DNA of 64,000 bases from Pterobdella sp. o SKG-2022 (GCA_964035795.1 OZ038323.1:2897381-2961380), one strand, 5' to 3'; numbered from the stretch's first letter, positions 35,801 through 50,948 are shown. A program made the numbers and translations. The notes: generated by a model from the sequence alone, not told the origin.

Positions 35801-38800
35801 TGCTTGTCTTGACGAGTTAGTCGCTCTTTGATGTCTTCCGTCATCGCCCAAGTTTCTACGGCATACAACATTACCGATCGCACACAGCTCTCATATACTA
35901 CCTTCTTTGTTTTGCCACTGAGTGCTGGTGAGCACAGCACTTTTTTGATGGAAAAAAATGCTGCCCATGCTTGTTTTCCTCTTGACACAACTGCAGCACT
36001 GGGTCTTCGCTTGGGTCGTAGACATCTCCTAGGTATGTGAACGTGCTGGTTTTTTCAATTCCTGTGATGCTGTTGACTTGGTTGTTTGTACTTGGTGGTT
36101 GTAGGCAAATAACACATACAAACGTTCGAGAATTTTCCATTGTTATTTTTTCGAGCTTACTGCACCTGAAGTGTGTCCAATCTTGATATTTGTTGCATCA
36201 AAGAGAGTTTCGTTTAACACCCTTGCCACAAACAGAAATAAACTTAGAACACGGAAAACGACCAGTTTTAACTATTGGTGAGCATTTGGTTTTTTCTAGA
36301 TTTACTTTTAATCCATGTATTCCAAGGGTTTTTTGCCATTCTTCTAGTCTATTGGTAGCTGCATTGATATGTCTGGCCATGATGATCATCTGCGTACAGA
36401 ACCTCTTTTGTGCATTCATCGTTTCCAAGCTCATCACGAATGGCTTGCATGAATATGATGAATAAGAGGGGACTTAGAATTGAGCCTTGATGTAACCCTT
36501 TCGTTGTTTCAATCTGCTTACTGAGCTGGCCATTAATTTTGACAAAGCTTAGACTTCTGTCATATGTGCACTGTATTGCTTGTACAAGCCATTCCGGCAT
36601 ATCCAGATGCCTTAATGCCCACTAGACAGTGTTGCGTGGAACAGTGTCGAAAGCCTTTTCTAGGTCAACAAATAAACACACCTTTGACTTTTTGACTTTT
36701 CTGTGTTTTTCCATCATTTGTCTGAGAGAGAAAATGGCGTCGTTGGTTGATCTTCCAGGCATGAAGCTTCGTTGTGTTGCATCAATACTTTCTTCCACAA
36801 AGAGTCTGAGTTCCTGTTTTAGTACACGTTCAAATATTTTAAAACTGTGCTCTAATATCTTCAGTCCTCTGTAGTTGTTTGGAAGTAGTATGTCTCCTTT
36901 GAGTTTATATATGCAACAAATAAGAGATTTCGTCCAATCAGCAGGAATTTTCCGCTCATAAACAATTTTATTAATTATTCTGGTAAAAAAATCCACAACA
37001 ATCTCTCCTCTAGCTTTGATTTTTTCAGCTGTGATTTTGGAAGGCCCACTGGATATTTTATATTTCAGTTGCTTGATGGCTTTGACTATTTCTATTCTTT
37101 TTAATGCTCGGAGCAGGTCCGGTTATTGGTGGTGGTGATAAAGTTTGTGTATTGTTGTTTTCTTTTTTAAGTAGTTTTTGGTAATACTGACGCCATACTT
37201 CTAATTTTTCATCTGTGTTGAAAACAAGTTTTCCACTTGTATCTTTAATAGCTTGAGGTTTTTGAATGTTTTCTTTTTCGAATTTGATTTTTTTAATTTA
37301 TTTAAATATTTCTTTTGGCTTTTTGTATTGGTTAAGCGTGATTGACATGTGCTTTTTCTTGGCATGGTACACTTCATGTTTTTCCTTCTTTTTCTTAACT
37401 ATGTTTTCTTCATGAGACTTCAAACCTGTTTTCCATGCTTTGTATGCCCTTCTCTTCTCTTTAATCGCATCACCAACTTGTTCCGTCCACCATTCAGTGC
37501 CTTTATGCAGAAGTGCGTGTCCTTTAGTTTCACCGCATACCACTTTTGCTGCATTATGTAGGCCTTCCTTTATTACACTCCATATGGTCTCCACGTCAGC
37601 ATTTATAGCGTCAATGTTTACCTTGCTTTCGATTTCTTGTTGGAGCTCTTTCATTTTTGCAGCTTCACGGAGTATCCAGGTCTTGAGGCGTGGCTCCAGT
37701 GCTATTTTGTTAGTTTTCTTGCATCCAAGCGTTAAATCGCATACAAGTAATTTATGCTGTGTGAAACATTCTTCACTTGGAATCATTTTAGCATTGTTTA
37801 TGACCTTGAAGTGTTTTTTTGGGTACATTATGAAGTCAATTTGCGATTGGGTTTCACCTGATTTGTACGTTATGAGGTGTTGTTCTCTCTTGATGAACCA
37901 TGTGTTTACCAGAATTAGTTCGTTTGCTACACAAAAATCCAGCAGTCTTATACCCTCGTTGTTGAGAACACCATAACCATGATTTCCGTGAACTCCTTCA
38001 TAGTTTGTGTTTCTAGCTCCCACGTGGCCATTCATATCTCCACATATCATTGGTATATCATCTGAGTTTTTTGATAGTTCAACCATTAATGTTTCATAAA
38101 ACTCATCTTTTTCCTTACATGTTTTTCCACTTTGGGGAGCATATACACATATTATTCAGAATGTGCGTTAGGATGTTCTAAACCTTACTGTCATAATGTT
38201 AGGGGATATTCGTTCAACCATTAAAATTGCATTTTTATGTTTTTCCGCAACATAAATAGCTACTCCTCCTTTTCCTGTAGAATTTCTTCCAGCTCAGTAC
38301 GTGCAGAACCTTCCTGATTTAGCTTCCACCAATTCAGCACCATCGCATTTTTTCCTAGCTTCCTGAAGATAGCAAATATTAACTCTCCTTCTTTCGAGCG
38401 TCTCGGTAATTTCGTTTGGTCTTCCTTTCATCGTTCCAACGTTGATGCTCGCAATTCTTAATTTTTTTCCTCCGTTCGCATTAGCACCACTGGTCCGAGG
38501 CTGCCACTGATGGCCCACAGCATTGTCCCTACCGGTTCGGAGCCACCGTAAAGATTCCCTAGTCGTCAGTCGGATGTCCGAGAACCGCCCATCTTTAGCT
38601 TTCTTACAATTAGTTTCCACCATTCTATATTTTTTTTGAAAAATTTTCCGACTAGCTGTCTTGCCTAACGTCAACACACTATTAGGTCGCAGTGCGACGA
38701 CTTATAGAGGGTATCTTGCTGCCTAGTGTGAGCAAACGCAGAGGGTACTCTCATCTTTTTGCAGCTGGCTTCCAGCATTCGCAGTGAAAGGATTTTATTA

Positions 38801-41631
38801 AGCATGTGCCTTCCGAGTAATCATTCTTCTCAGCTTAAAAAATATCCAAGCAAGGGTCTTTCTGAAGGCGCAGTCTTCACTATTGCCCTAAGTTAGCCGG
38901 ATTGCGGACTTACGCCGCTGGTGTCAGACCTGTCCTTGGGAGGCCCTACCAGAAACATTAGTTCCCAACGGCATAGCTCTGACACTAACCCGTTACCATC
39001 ACCCACCACGAAGAGGTCAGGGATGGATTTTTGGGTGACAAACTCAAATTAAAAAAATTTTCAAATGCCAAAAAATTTTATATTTTTAGTATAATTATTG
39101 TTCAAGCACCTTAATGTATATTTTTTTAAATATATAATAGAAAACGAACTATTTAGAGTTCGTATTTATCTAGTATATAATGTTTTTGCAATAAACCATG
39201 ATGAAAATCATATGCAAAGTTCTCCTATTAAATTTCACGAATATTTTTAAATTTTCATTTATAAATTTTAAAATTTCACGTTGATATGAAGCTTGTCGTT
39301 ATCAACGTAACGTTTTCAAGTATGAGTGACAAATTAAGTAACTAATTAATCAACCAATTAATCACCTAATCAATTCTATCAATCAAAAAAATAATGTCAA
39401 ACAAAACGCTACGTGATTATTAAATCTACATAAATAATCAGTGCATTAATAAGCAACCTTTGACTATGCATGCTTTTGGCAGGATGTGTTGTTCGATCAA
39501 ATGGCTGAGACAACTGGCCAGCACGGTGTAGCACTTGTGGTAGTTTGAGCCGTCACTGATTGGTTGGGCATTTATATCGTTTAAACACTTAAAAGGGGTT
39601 CTTTAAGGTTTTAATGAGGGTTTTTTCCTATAATGGTTTTTTGAATATTTTTTTATCAGTCTTTTATTGTCAATTTTTCATTTTAATGGCTACAATGGTT
39701 ATTAACAGCATAATATTGATGAACTAACTTGGAAACAGCATAATAAATATAAAATAAAAAAGAACCTGTAAAGACAAGCAAACAGTTTGAAGGACAGACA
39801 CACCAGGCGTCCCAAAAACTCGTTATAGTGCACAGCTTGGTTCGGGTCGAATTCTTTCCATTTATAAATAATAAAATCAATGGAAAGATATTTAATTGTT
39901 TGCCGATTATACTAGACCATCAAATTCTTTAGTTTGTTAATCTGGTTATTATCACTAGTAGTTTATTTTATTTTAGTGGTCTAGAAGCTTCTGAAATTAA
40001 TGCCACTACATCATACTCATAACTGAATTTAACTGCATTATTTAACTTGTTGAATATTGAAACTGGTAACGTAATTTTTCAATATTTATATAAATTTCCA
40101 ACTCAATTTTATTTTGATATATAATTCAGCTATCGATCCATCCAGCCATCATCCACCCACCAACATGCATAACTTGAATACCTTCAGTAGAACTGTCAAA
40201 AGTTTCTAAAAGGAATTGATCCAAATCTACGAGATTACAACAAGTGATCTGTAATCATAATTATGAAATGTTTGAAACTCAAAACTAAGCCGATTAAACC
40301 GTAGTCTTAAGTTCTCAAAGAATGAAAGTCATATGCAATCAACTTGAATAAAAATCTTAACCATTACATTTTGATTACTGTGAAGCTTTTACTTTTATAA
40401 ATATTAAAACTTTTTTACATACCAAAAATATGTAGAGTTTCAATTAAATAAAAGAAACAAAATAATCCAACAATTAGAACCCTCAAAAACCTGGTGTAGA
40501 CAACAGTCCTTGACAAACCGCCACCACGTAAGATTAGTCATACTGTAGACATTATCCTTGAATATATTTTTAACCCTGTTTAATGTTAGTGGGTTTGGCG
40601 TGGTGGGGTGATAGTTGCAGTAGTTTTGTGTTGGAGGCTGATACTTTGTGTATTCATCAACAGAAACAACTAAGCTGTTTTGACAACTGGGAATGAAGTT
40701 AATAATTGGCTGATGTTCGTTTGGCTCTTTGCCGGAGTTCTGTGCTGGTGCGTTTATGTTACTTATCGGTCGTTCGAATGACACATTAGATACAGGTACC
40801 AGGTTTTCTTCGTTATAAACAGTTTGTTTGGTTAAAAAGTTGGTGATAGGGCAATTGATTTCAAAGTTGTATGGAAGTGTGTGTGAATGTTCTTCAGTGT
40901 TACATATTGTTTCTATATCACTCGTCTCGTCGTTGTTGTTGTTGTTGGTGTTTTTTTTTTTTTTATTGACATTCTTGTTGTCGTCTGCGACACTTATGAA
41001 TTCGTTCTTCTCTTGTTTTTTTGGTGTGAGACAACTTGCAGGTTTATTACTCAACTTATCACCTCCGCCATTCAGACCAGCACCATTTAACTTATTTTCC
41101 CCTTGTGATTGCTTATTTAAATAATCACCTCCACCACCATTGTCTTTATTACCCTCCAACTTTCCACTCTTTTCCTTCAATTTTCCCCCATCCTTCAACA
41201 TAGCATTATCATTCTTCTTTTCCGACAAAAACTCTTTGACCACATCGTAAGCAACCCTGCTATAGAACCAGAAGAGGGCTTGTAGGTGCGAGCTGTGTTG
41301 CAGTATCACATTGCATGCCTGCGGTATTCAATGAAACTACAAGCAAGTGTGCAACACAGCAACAATATTCCAATCAGTTTTATTTTTTTATTCAAACATT
41401 TTTAATTAATATCTTTTTTCCAATATTTTTTACTCTTTTTTAGTAAAATATTTCTAATTATTATTACTTTATTAAACTTTTTATAATTTTATTTTCAATA
41501 TATTATTATTTTATTATTATTAGAAACCTCAATCTTTTCCGCCACTTGAGCATCTTCAGGGAAAAGCTGCAACAGACAACTGATGGGCAAACGGTAGCCT
41601 ATCAAATACTCTTCTCTTAGCGGCTCCAACA
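32824..41631 (-). CDS. RSPH10B: RSPH10B C-terminal half exons
   Basis: Exon 41631-41528 contains [18 protein letters not shown], matching the family's short conserved block after the MORN repeats. Exon 41318-40491 is 276 codons: a conserved start ([18 protein letters not shown]), a roughly 200-residue Lys/Asn/Gly-rich insertion, and a conserved end ([17 protein letters not shown]). Later exons give [56 protein letters not shown] and [11 protein letters not shown]. Exon 33617-33167 is extremely Glu/Lys-rich. The last exon, 32960-32824, ends with [20 protein letters not shown], the family's final conserved segment, and a TAA at 32824-32826. An RTE-like element occupies the intron between 39458 and 35125. 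Confidence 0.8.
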
Positions 41632-44600
41632 CTTTTTGGGTCATTCATTGATAATGTGGGTCATTAACTATTATCGTTATTTAATTATTTTATTTTTGAA
41701 TTGTTGACATCATTTATTTGACTTTTGCCATACACTCCAATACAATCCATCACTAAAAGCCACATAATTATCACTGTCCATCAAACAAGTTCAAAAGAAG
41801 GTGTGAGGTCTGGTGGTGGTGAAGTGAGGTCTGTGCAACTTCCTGTTAACTCTGTGTGGCAGAGGGAACTTGATCTTTGAGTTGATGAACTGAGTGAGGT
41901 TCTTTGATTTCACCTTGGAAGCTGGAACTTCTTCAATGCGGATGATCCGGATGTAAGAGGCTCTAGCCCTGTGTCTTGGTCCTATGTTTCTATAGCATTG
42001 AGTGGTGGCACCAGCAGGAGTAAGGTCTCTGTACTCACGGTGCATGTTGTGAGTGCCACTACGGAAATCATATCTCAACCACACTACAAAGTTTTTGATT
42101 TTCAGAGGTTTCTTTTCATAAATCTGTTGGCATTGCAGAATTTCTCCTTGAGTCTTCTTAACCTTTCTAAGGTAAGAACAATAGTACCAGAATCTTGACT
42201 TGGCATGAGCTCTAACGGGAGCAAAAATCTTCATCTGGTAGATGAGAGGTGTCCTCATTTGACAGTTGGCATCATTCTGCCCAAAACTTTGTATTCCTTC
42301 AAATTTCCTCTGGCTTTCATTTTTACAAGTTTTAGAAGAAAAAAAAAGGCATATTGAAAAAATCTATGAGTAAAGATTGGTTGAGATTTGAGGTTAGATG
42401 ACTTCACTTAAATTTCATTTGAGCGTTGGTTTAAGCAGCAATGATTCGAGGGATTAAAATTCATGGTGTGTAAAACAATTCCAAAAGCAAACAACATAGC
42501 TGCAGTGAAGTTACAACAATGTCAACTCCGAAAAGTTCAAGACTTCAATGGAGACAAACAAGATATCACATGAATACAGCAATAGACAATCAGTAAAAAT
42601 GATGATGGTGGTAATAATAACAATAATCATAACAGCATCAATAATTTAAAAAAATTAATGAAAAAAATAATAAAAATTATCATCTTTATATTAACAACCA
42701 ATGATAGAGCACTCTCTGTCGAACACACCCACATATCGATCTTCCTCCCACATGCCATCCAACTCCTCACCATACCTTGTCACAAGTCTACCCTGCAACA
42801 TTTCAACTATGGTCCGTTTTGTGATTGTATTGGATATAATTATGTTTTTTTTTTATTTAACTTTAGGCTTTCGGTGTTTTTATTGAATAATTATTTTGAT
42901 TTAAAATTCAAAGTACACATTTATTCATTGGTTTTGTTTAGTTTTATAATGATGTTATAATGGTCACTTTTCCATGCTTCAAGTCATCCTTCCAAAAGCC
43001 TTCGTAATAAGATCCATCGGCGTAGTAAAAGGTTCCATAACCATTTCGCTTGCCGCATATGTAAGCGCCTGTGATGCAAAAGTGAGTAACCAATATGGGG
43101 GAAATGAGCGTGGTTTCAAGAAAATACAATCAATCATCAATCAAGCAAATTTTTATCGTCTGATTTTTTAGATGAATATGTCTTGGTAAAAATTTCTAAA
43201 TTTTGTGAGATATTAGATCAAATAGATGCATAATTAATTTAAAATTATTATACATGCGGAAGTCGCAAAAGATAATATGCAAAACCACAACGACAAAAAA
43301 TGAATTATAAAACTTGAAGAATAAATAAATAAAAAATAAATAAAACATATAAATAACTACAACAATTAAAAGCAAGAAGCTTGAAGACCAATAAAACAAT
43401 ATAAAAAAACGAAGCGAAAACGACAAGCTCAGTGATAAACACCTTTGTAAAAGTTCCTTCTGCTGTAGAAAGTTTCTGGATGTCTCTCTATATACCATGT
43501 TTCCTCTCCTTCGCCGTGCTAGGTGATTATGGTGGGTGAAGATGATGATGGGTTAGTATTCTTCCGCACCAAAAATATCGAATTTTTTTGTATAAAAGTT
43601 ACAATACAATTACGAATAAGATTAAAGTGGCATTAACTCCAGGAGTTTCTAGGCCAGTAGAAAGTCTAGTCTTTTGCTCCAAAAATTGTATCATTTTATG
43701 AATATGTCGTTCCATTACATTTTAGTATGGAAACGAGCGTAAACAATAATGATGATGGTGGTGGTGAATCAAACCCTTGGAAAAAAGATTTATTGTAGTT
43801 TAAAAAAATTATGTGTGAGGTTGTGTTATGAAGGATATCTCAGATTATTATATAAGGCTTCTTAAGCTAGCTAGTTTGTAAGCTGCACAATATGCAAAAT
43901 AAAATAGATTATTCAATATACATAGTTTTATATTATTTTATAATATTTACCAATTTAAAGCTTATAAGCTAACCTTTTCGCCTTTAACCCACTTTCCTCT
44001 GTAAATCTGTCTCTTCTCCACCCAATACATGGTACCCACTCCACTTATTTGATTGTCCTTCCATTCACCTTGTTAGTTAATATTTAAATTGTACTGCCTG
44101 AGATTATGTCATGAGAACGTTTATTTGTTGAGTTTCTATATGTTATTTTATTAATTAAATTTTATTGTATTGTTTAATAATCGTAATATCGGCTTGCGTT
44201 TTATAAAAATCCTAATAACAACAATCAAAACTCATAAAACATCTAGGAAAACAACTGAATCTCATTCTTGTTAAGTAATACCCCAACACCACATACCTTC
44301 GTAAACATTGCCAGACGGGTATATCTGGATTCCATAACCATCTTTCTTATTCTTCTTCCACTGGCCATCATAAAAGGAAGTGTTCGAGGATATTGGTTCA
44401 GTCACGTTGTAAGACATTTTCCCCTTTCAAAGGTGTTTATGTTGTTTGAAAATAATCTAAAATTAATCTATGTTGAGTTGTATATGGCTGTTATTATAGT
44501 GATATGCATAGCTCAAAATAGGAGTAAAAGTGGGAATTAAAAATAGGTATAAAGAAGCTAATGATGGTTGAGATGATGAAGATGAAGAGGGTGATAACAA

Positions 44601-46353
44601 CGAATATGGTTATGAAGGTTACGTAAATAATAATTATAATGAAGAGTCTACAACCATCAACTAACCATTCCTTCGATATAGTCGCAGTTCCACTCGCCTT
44701 CATACAAAACCATGCAGCAAGCATGGTATAGCGTTCCAACACCCTGTTTCACTCCATTAACCACATCCCCTTCATAATAACTGTCCAACATTAATATAAA
44801 GTGCTTTAACTTCGATTTTCAAAATGCAGAAGTTTTGGTGATGCTGCGAGTTATAGATGACTTCAAAGAAATTTTAAATTTTATTCGATTTGAAGTTACT
44901 TACTTATTTTTTAATAATGAAAATTTACATTACGACACGTTGATTCAGAGCATATTGAAAAATTTAGTTTTTTTATAATGAAAAATATATTAAACTCTGT
45001 GTAAATTTGTTTTTTAAATTTAATTAGGCATTATGTGTACTAAAATGTAAATTTGAAGGGTTTTAATAATGATTTAACAAGTATTGGGCAACCTGCAGTC
45101 GTGTCGAGTGTACTTACCTTTACCGTGCATCACATTGCAACAAAATTCTCCCTACACATTCAATCAATTAATGCAGTTAAATCATTCAATCATATAAATA
45201 CAAGTATTTTTATAGCTTGTCCTTTACTTGTCAAAAAGATGGTTCATACAAGCGCAGTTGCGATAGAATAGTTTTAAGAATCGCTGCTAAAATTTTTAGA
45301 TGAGATTGAAATAAGAACTTCATTTTTGAGTCGTTGCTTTACATTTAAAAATGAAACATTGGTTTTATAATACATTCAACCTTACAATTTTTATCAACTA
45401 GTCGACAACCCTATTAACCATTCAATCAAATCAATTTAATGGATTTTAAGACCAATAGCAAACTGCATACTTCATAAGTGGTGCCATCCTGCCACACATA
45501 CATGCCTCTGCCGTGCATCAGCCCTTCGTGAAAAGTTCCCTGGGTATTGGGTATGTATGTGGAATCAATGCAGATTTAGGAAAAGTCCGTGTTGAGAATA
45601 TACCTTATCAAAGAGATATTTTGTGTTTTGGTGACTATATTATGTTACATGAAGAATGAAAAATTATGAAAATAATTATCGCAAAAGAGATTTTTAAGCG
45701 CTTAATTAATTCTGAAAGATAAGTAAAACAGACCTTATAAAGATGGCCTCCTACGATATCTGCTTCTCCTTCACCCTCGTACAAGTCATTAACTCTATGA
45801 CCCTCATATCTGACGATTAGTTATTTATACACAAACTTTTTCAACTTTTAGTGACTCCATAGAAAATGGAAGAATATTGACTATAATAAAAAGTTGATAC
45901 CGTAGTCTACGTATAAGAAGTAAAATTTTAAAGTTAAAAAACTGAAAATTTTGAAAAATTATAGATATTTTAACAACCTCACCTAGCAATGACATATTTG
46001 ACAGTGTCCCTGAATCGGAAGTTGAAGGTGTCAAAGTCCATCATTGGCAGGATTGGTATGTACTTCTTCATGAAACTGTAAAACTTTCTTTCTAAAATCT
46101 CCTTTTCATTTTCATCATCTAAAATTTTTTCATCAGCATTATTCTTTTCTTTGACTAGCTTGACAACTTCTTCGTTTATCACTGGATTCTTTTCTGATTC
46201 TTTATCAGCATTTTTTTCTGTTTTTTCTTTTTCTACTGTTTCTGGGAGTTCTTCTATATAAGCAAAATCTAAATTAAAAATGCACGCGTTAGTTTTTTCA
46301 GTTGAAATATCTGAATTTTCTTCATTTTCATTTCTACACACTTCGGTTGCCAT
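32824..46353 (-). CDS. RSPH10B: Radial spoke head 10 homolog B-like protein (MORN-repeat), whole gene
   Basis: This is a component or associate of the axonemal radial spoke, acting in cilia and sperm flagella. Exons in transcription order: 46353-45983, 45809-45734, 45539-45471, 45151-45114, 44780-44666, 44423-44297, 44068-43974, 43518-43443, 43068-42968, 42792-42729, 41631-41528, 41318-40491, 40248-40182, 39853-39766, 39555-39458, 35125-35025, 34695-34636, 34261-34061, 33617-33167, 32960-32824. The sum is 3,267 nt, about 1,088 residues, longer than the vertebrate protein because of low-complexity inserts. All junctions are GT-AG with matching phase. Exon 4 uses a weak GTACAC donor to keep frame; a strong GTAAGT four bases earlier (exon end 45118) would instead require an unseen small exon of 3n+1 nt. 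The joining of exons 18 and 19 is less certain. Identity rests on MORN repeats followed by the family-specific C-terminal half. Confidence 0.85.
35475..39035 (-). mobile_element. RTE-like non-LTR retrotransposon, nearly full length, inactivated
   Basis: The element runs on the minus strand inside an RSPH10B intron, in the same direction as the gene. A GC-richer 5' leader (39035-38690) is followed by an APE-type endonuclease: [18 protein letters not shown] near 38460, then [28 protein letters not shown] and HKLLVCDL at 38060-37740. The reverse transcriptase follows: [36 protein letters not shown] and [12 protein letters not shown], then YADD near 36390. It ends with the C-terminal [18 protein letters not shown] and [10 protein letters not shown] at about 35500. 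Frameshifts or stops near 38090-38290, 37300-37000, 36600 and 36370 break the frame, so it cannot make an active protein. Assignment to RTE is from motif style only. Confidence 0.85.
39955..40035 (-). repeat. Dispersed repeat family, copy 3
   Basis: On the minus strand it reads GAGTATGATGTAGTGGCATT...AGAAGCTTCTAGACCAC, the same leader and core as at 17590-17660. It lies in an RSPH10B intron between exons 13 and 14. Confidence 0.65.
41791..42320 (-). pseudogene. RPL18A: Ribosomal protein eL20 (L18a) processed pseudogene
   Basis: On the minus strand an intronless copy of the 60S protein eL20 runs from ATG 42320 ([19 protein letters not shown]) to the terminal [11 protein letters not shown] with stop at 41791. 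Conserved blocks include [40 protein letters not shown] and [11 protein letters not shown]. After codon 21 the frame meets TGA and the rest continues in another frame (frameshift near 42257), so the copy is broken. The complete coding region in one block, a pyrimidine tract like a 5' TOP start about 15-30 bases before the ATG, and a 3' segment with AATAAA followed by an A-rich tract (41690-41715) mark a retroposed mRNA. It sits in an RSPH10B intron (42728-41632) in the same direction as that gene. Confidence 0.9.
42729..46353 (-). CDS. RSPH10B: RSPH10B N-terminus and MORN-repeat exons
   Basis: The first exon (start ATG 46353) gives an acidic leader of about 90 residues and then [17 protein letters not shown]. 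From exon 2 onward MORN repeats follow: [73 protein letters not shown], and [20 protein letters not shown] with [12 protein letters not shown]. Introns fall inside repeats in varied phases, as in other RSPH10B genes. The start codon is the first ATG of the open frame and an in-frame stop lies upstream. Confidence 0.88.
43605..43675 (+). repeat. Dispersed repeat family, copy 4
   Basis: It reads AATTACGAATAAGATTAAAG, then GTGGCATTAACTCCAGGAG and TTTCTAGGCCAG. It lies in the RSPH10B intron between exons 7 and 8, opposite to the gene. Confidence 0.65.
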
Positions 46354-46607
46354 AGTTATTGAAGTTTTCTACCAGAGAACAGTGAATAAGAATTATGGTT
46401 ACAAAATTACCAAAAACTAAATATTTTTTTATTGAAAAGTACGAATTTTTTTTGTTAGCAGTGTAACATTTCCAGGTACACATAAAACTGTTAACAAAAT
46501 TTTTGGTAGATTTTTAATAAATAAATTATTCATTGTTCAGTAATTTTATATTTTGACTCTGGCTCATCTCAAAATTTTAGTTTTTTTTATTTAGCATTGT
46601 AATTAGC

Positions 46608-46700
46608 ACCTGTTCCACAGTGTGTTTTCGCTACATTAAATTTGTTTCAAGCGCTTTGATCTATAAGGAAAAGCGCTTTATAATACCGCATTACATTACA
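46608..46700 (+). mobile_element. 5'-truncated SINE copy
   Basis: The body matches the SINE at 14370-14470 over its full length, from CTGTTCCACAGTG through CTATAAGGAAAAGCGCTTTATAA. It ends in a (CATTA)n-type tail. The tRNA-like head is missing. It lies between RSPH10B and AMMECR1. Confidence 0.8.
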
Positions 46701-47489
46701 TTACATTTAATTAATAAATGGTTAAAAGTGCTTGGTTTGAAATTTTTTTTCAGAGGTATTTCAATCCATTATCATTTATATTTTATGTCATGTTTTATCA
46801 ATTGAATTGAGTTATTAATTAAAATCTTCATCAAAAAAAAAGTTACAACCATGATTTGTACTTCCACTTGATAATGTAAGTTCATCTTACGAAAAGCTTC
46901 CTAGCATAAAATAAACTTCTAAAAGTGTTTTCATTTGAATATATAACCATGATTATTGTCAACAAAATTTATATTCACCATTAAGAGTATATAGCTCGAA
47001 GTTTGTTTATGAATCTCATATTTCAGCAAAATGAAAATTTATTAAAAAGAAATTTTACATATAGAGTTTTTGTACAATTTTATAGTACTTTCAATGTAAG
47101 TACATTGAACGTTTTATATAGAATTTTCAGCAACTAAATTTTTTTAATAACCATTCTTAATCAAAAAATAAATTATTAAATATTTTATAATTTTAAAAAA
47201 TTAATAGCTAGTGCTTTTCAATATCCTCACGCATAATTTACAATTTTCAGCAATTCATTCAATTTTTTAAAAAATTTGAATGTAAAAAAAAATATCCACA
47301 ATTTATAAAATTATTTTTTAAAATTGATCTTATTTCATGACTAATTTTGTAAACTTGAAAAAGCACATACTTACGGTCTTTTTTGATAAAAGACCAATCA
47401 GCCTTCGATTATCTGCTAATTATATAAAATTATTTTTTATCAGGCATGATATGAACTAAACTCATAATGAATTTGTGAAGATTTTAAAT

Positions 47490-47577
47490 AAAATCGAGAT
47501 GAAATTATGGGCTATATTCTCTGAAGGAGACATCAAGCGAGCATTTTATCTCGATTTTTAAATTTAGTATAGCCCAT
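47490..47577 (+). repeat. Interleaved inverted repeats upstream of AMMECR1
   Basis: AAAATCGAGAT (47490-47500) pairs with ATCTCGATTTT (47548-47558), and ATGGGCTATA (47507-47516) pairs with TATAGCCCAT (47568-47577). The arms alternate, so both stems can form together only as a pseudoknot. The block ends 80 bases before the AMMECR1 start codon. A further perfect hairpin, GGTCTTTT...AAAAGACC, is at 47379-47399. Confidence 0.6.
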
Positions 47578-47656
47578 CCAACAATACTTCTTGTCTCGCA
47601 TAATTTCTACATAAACTATTTGAACAAGTTGATAGTTCAAAAATTCTTTGTCCAAA

Positions 47657-50917
<3,261 letters not shown>

Positions 50918-50948
50918 TTAATAGTACTATCATTATTGTCTAAATAAA

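Larger units (their letters stand above)
46354..47656. promoter_or_regulatory. Divergent intergenic region between RSPH10B and AMMECR1
   Basis: This 1.3-kb gap separates the two start codons and must hold the 5' ends of both genes. It contains a SINE fragment (46608-46700) and a set of interleaved inverted repeats at 47490-47577. I see no further gene and no clear TATA or initiator element. Confidence 0.5.

Noticed and set aside
37349..37976. Plus-strand ORFs across the RTE-like element
   Set aside because: They are antisense shadows of the endonuclease and linker region. No independent signature was seen.
44494..44742. 82-codon hydrophobic ORF on the minus strand as a separate gene
   Set aside because: It overlaps a MORN exon of RSPH10B in another frame and then runs into intron.
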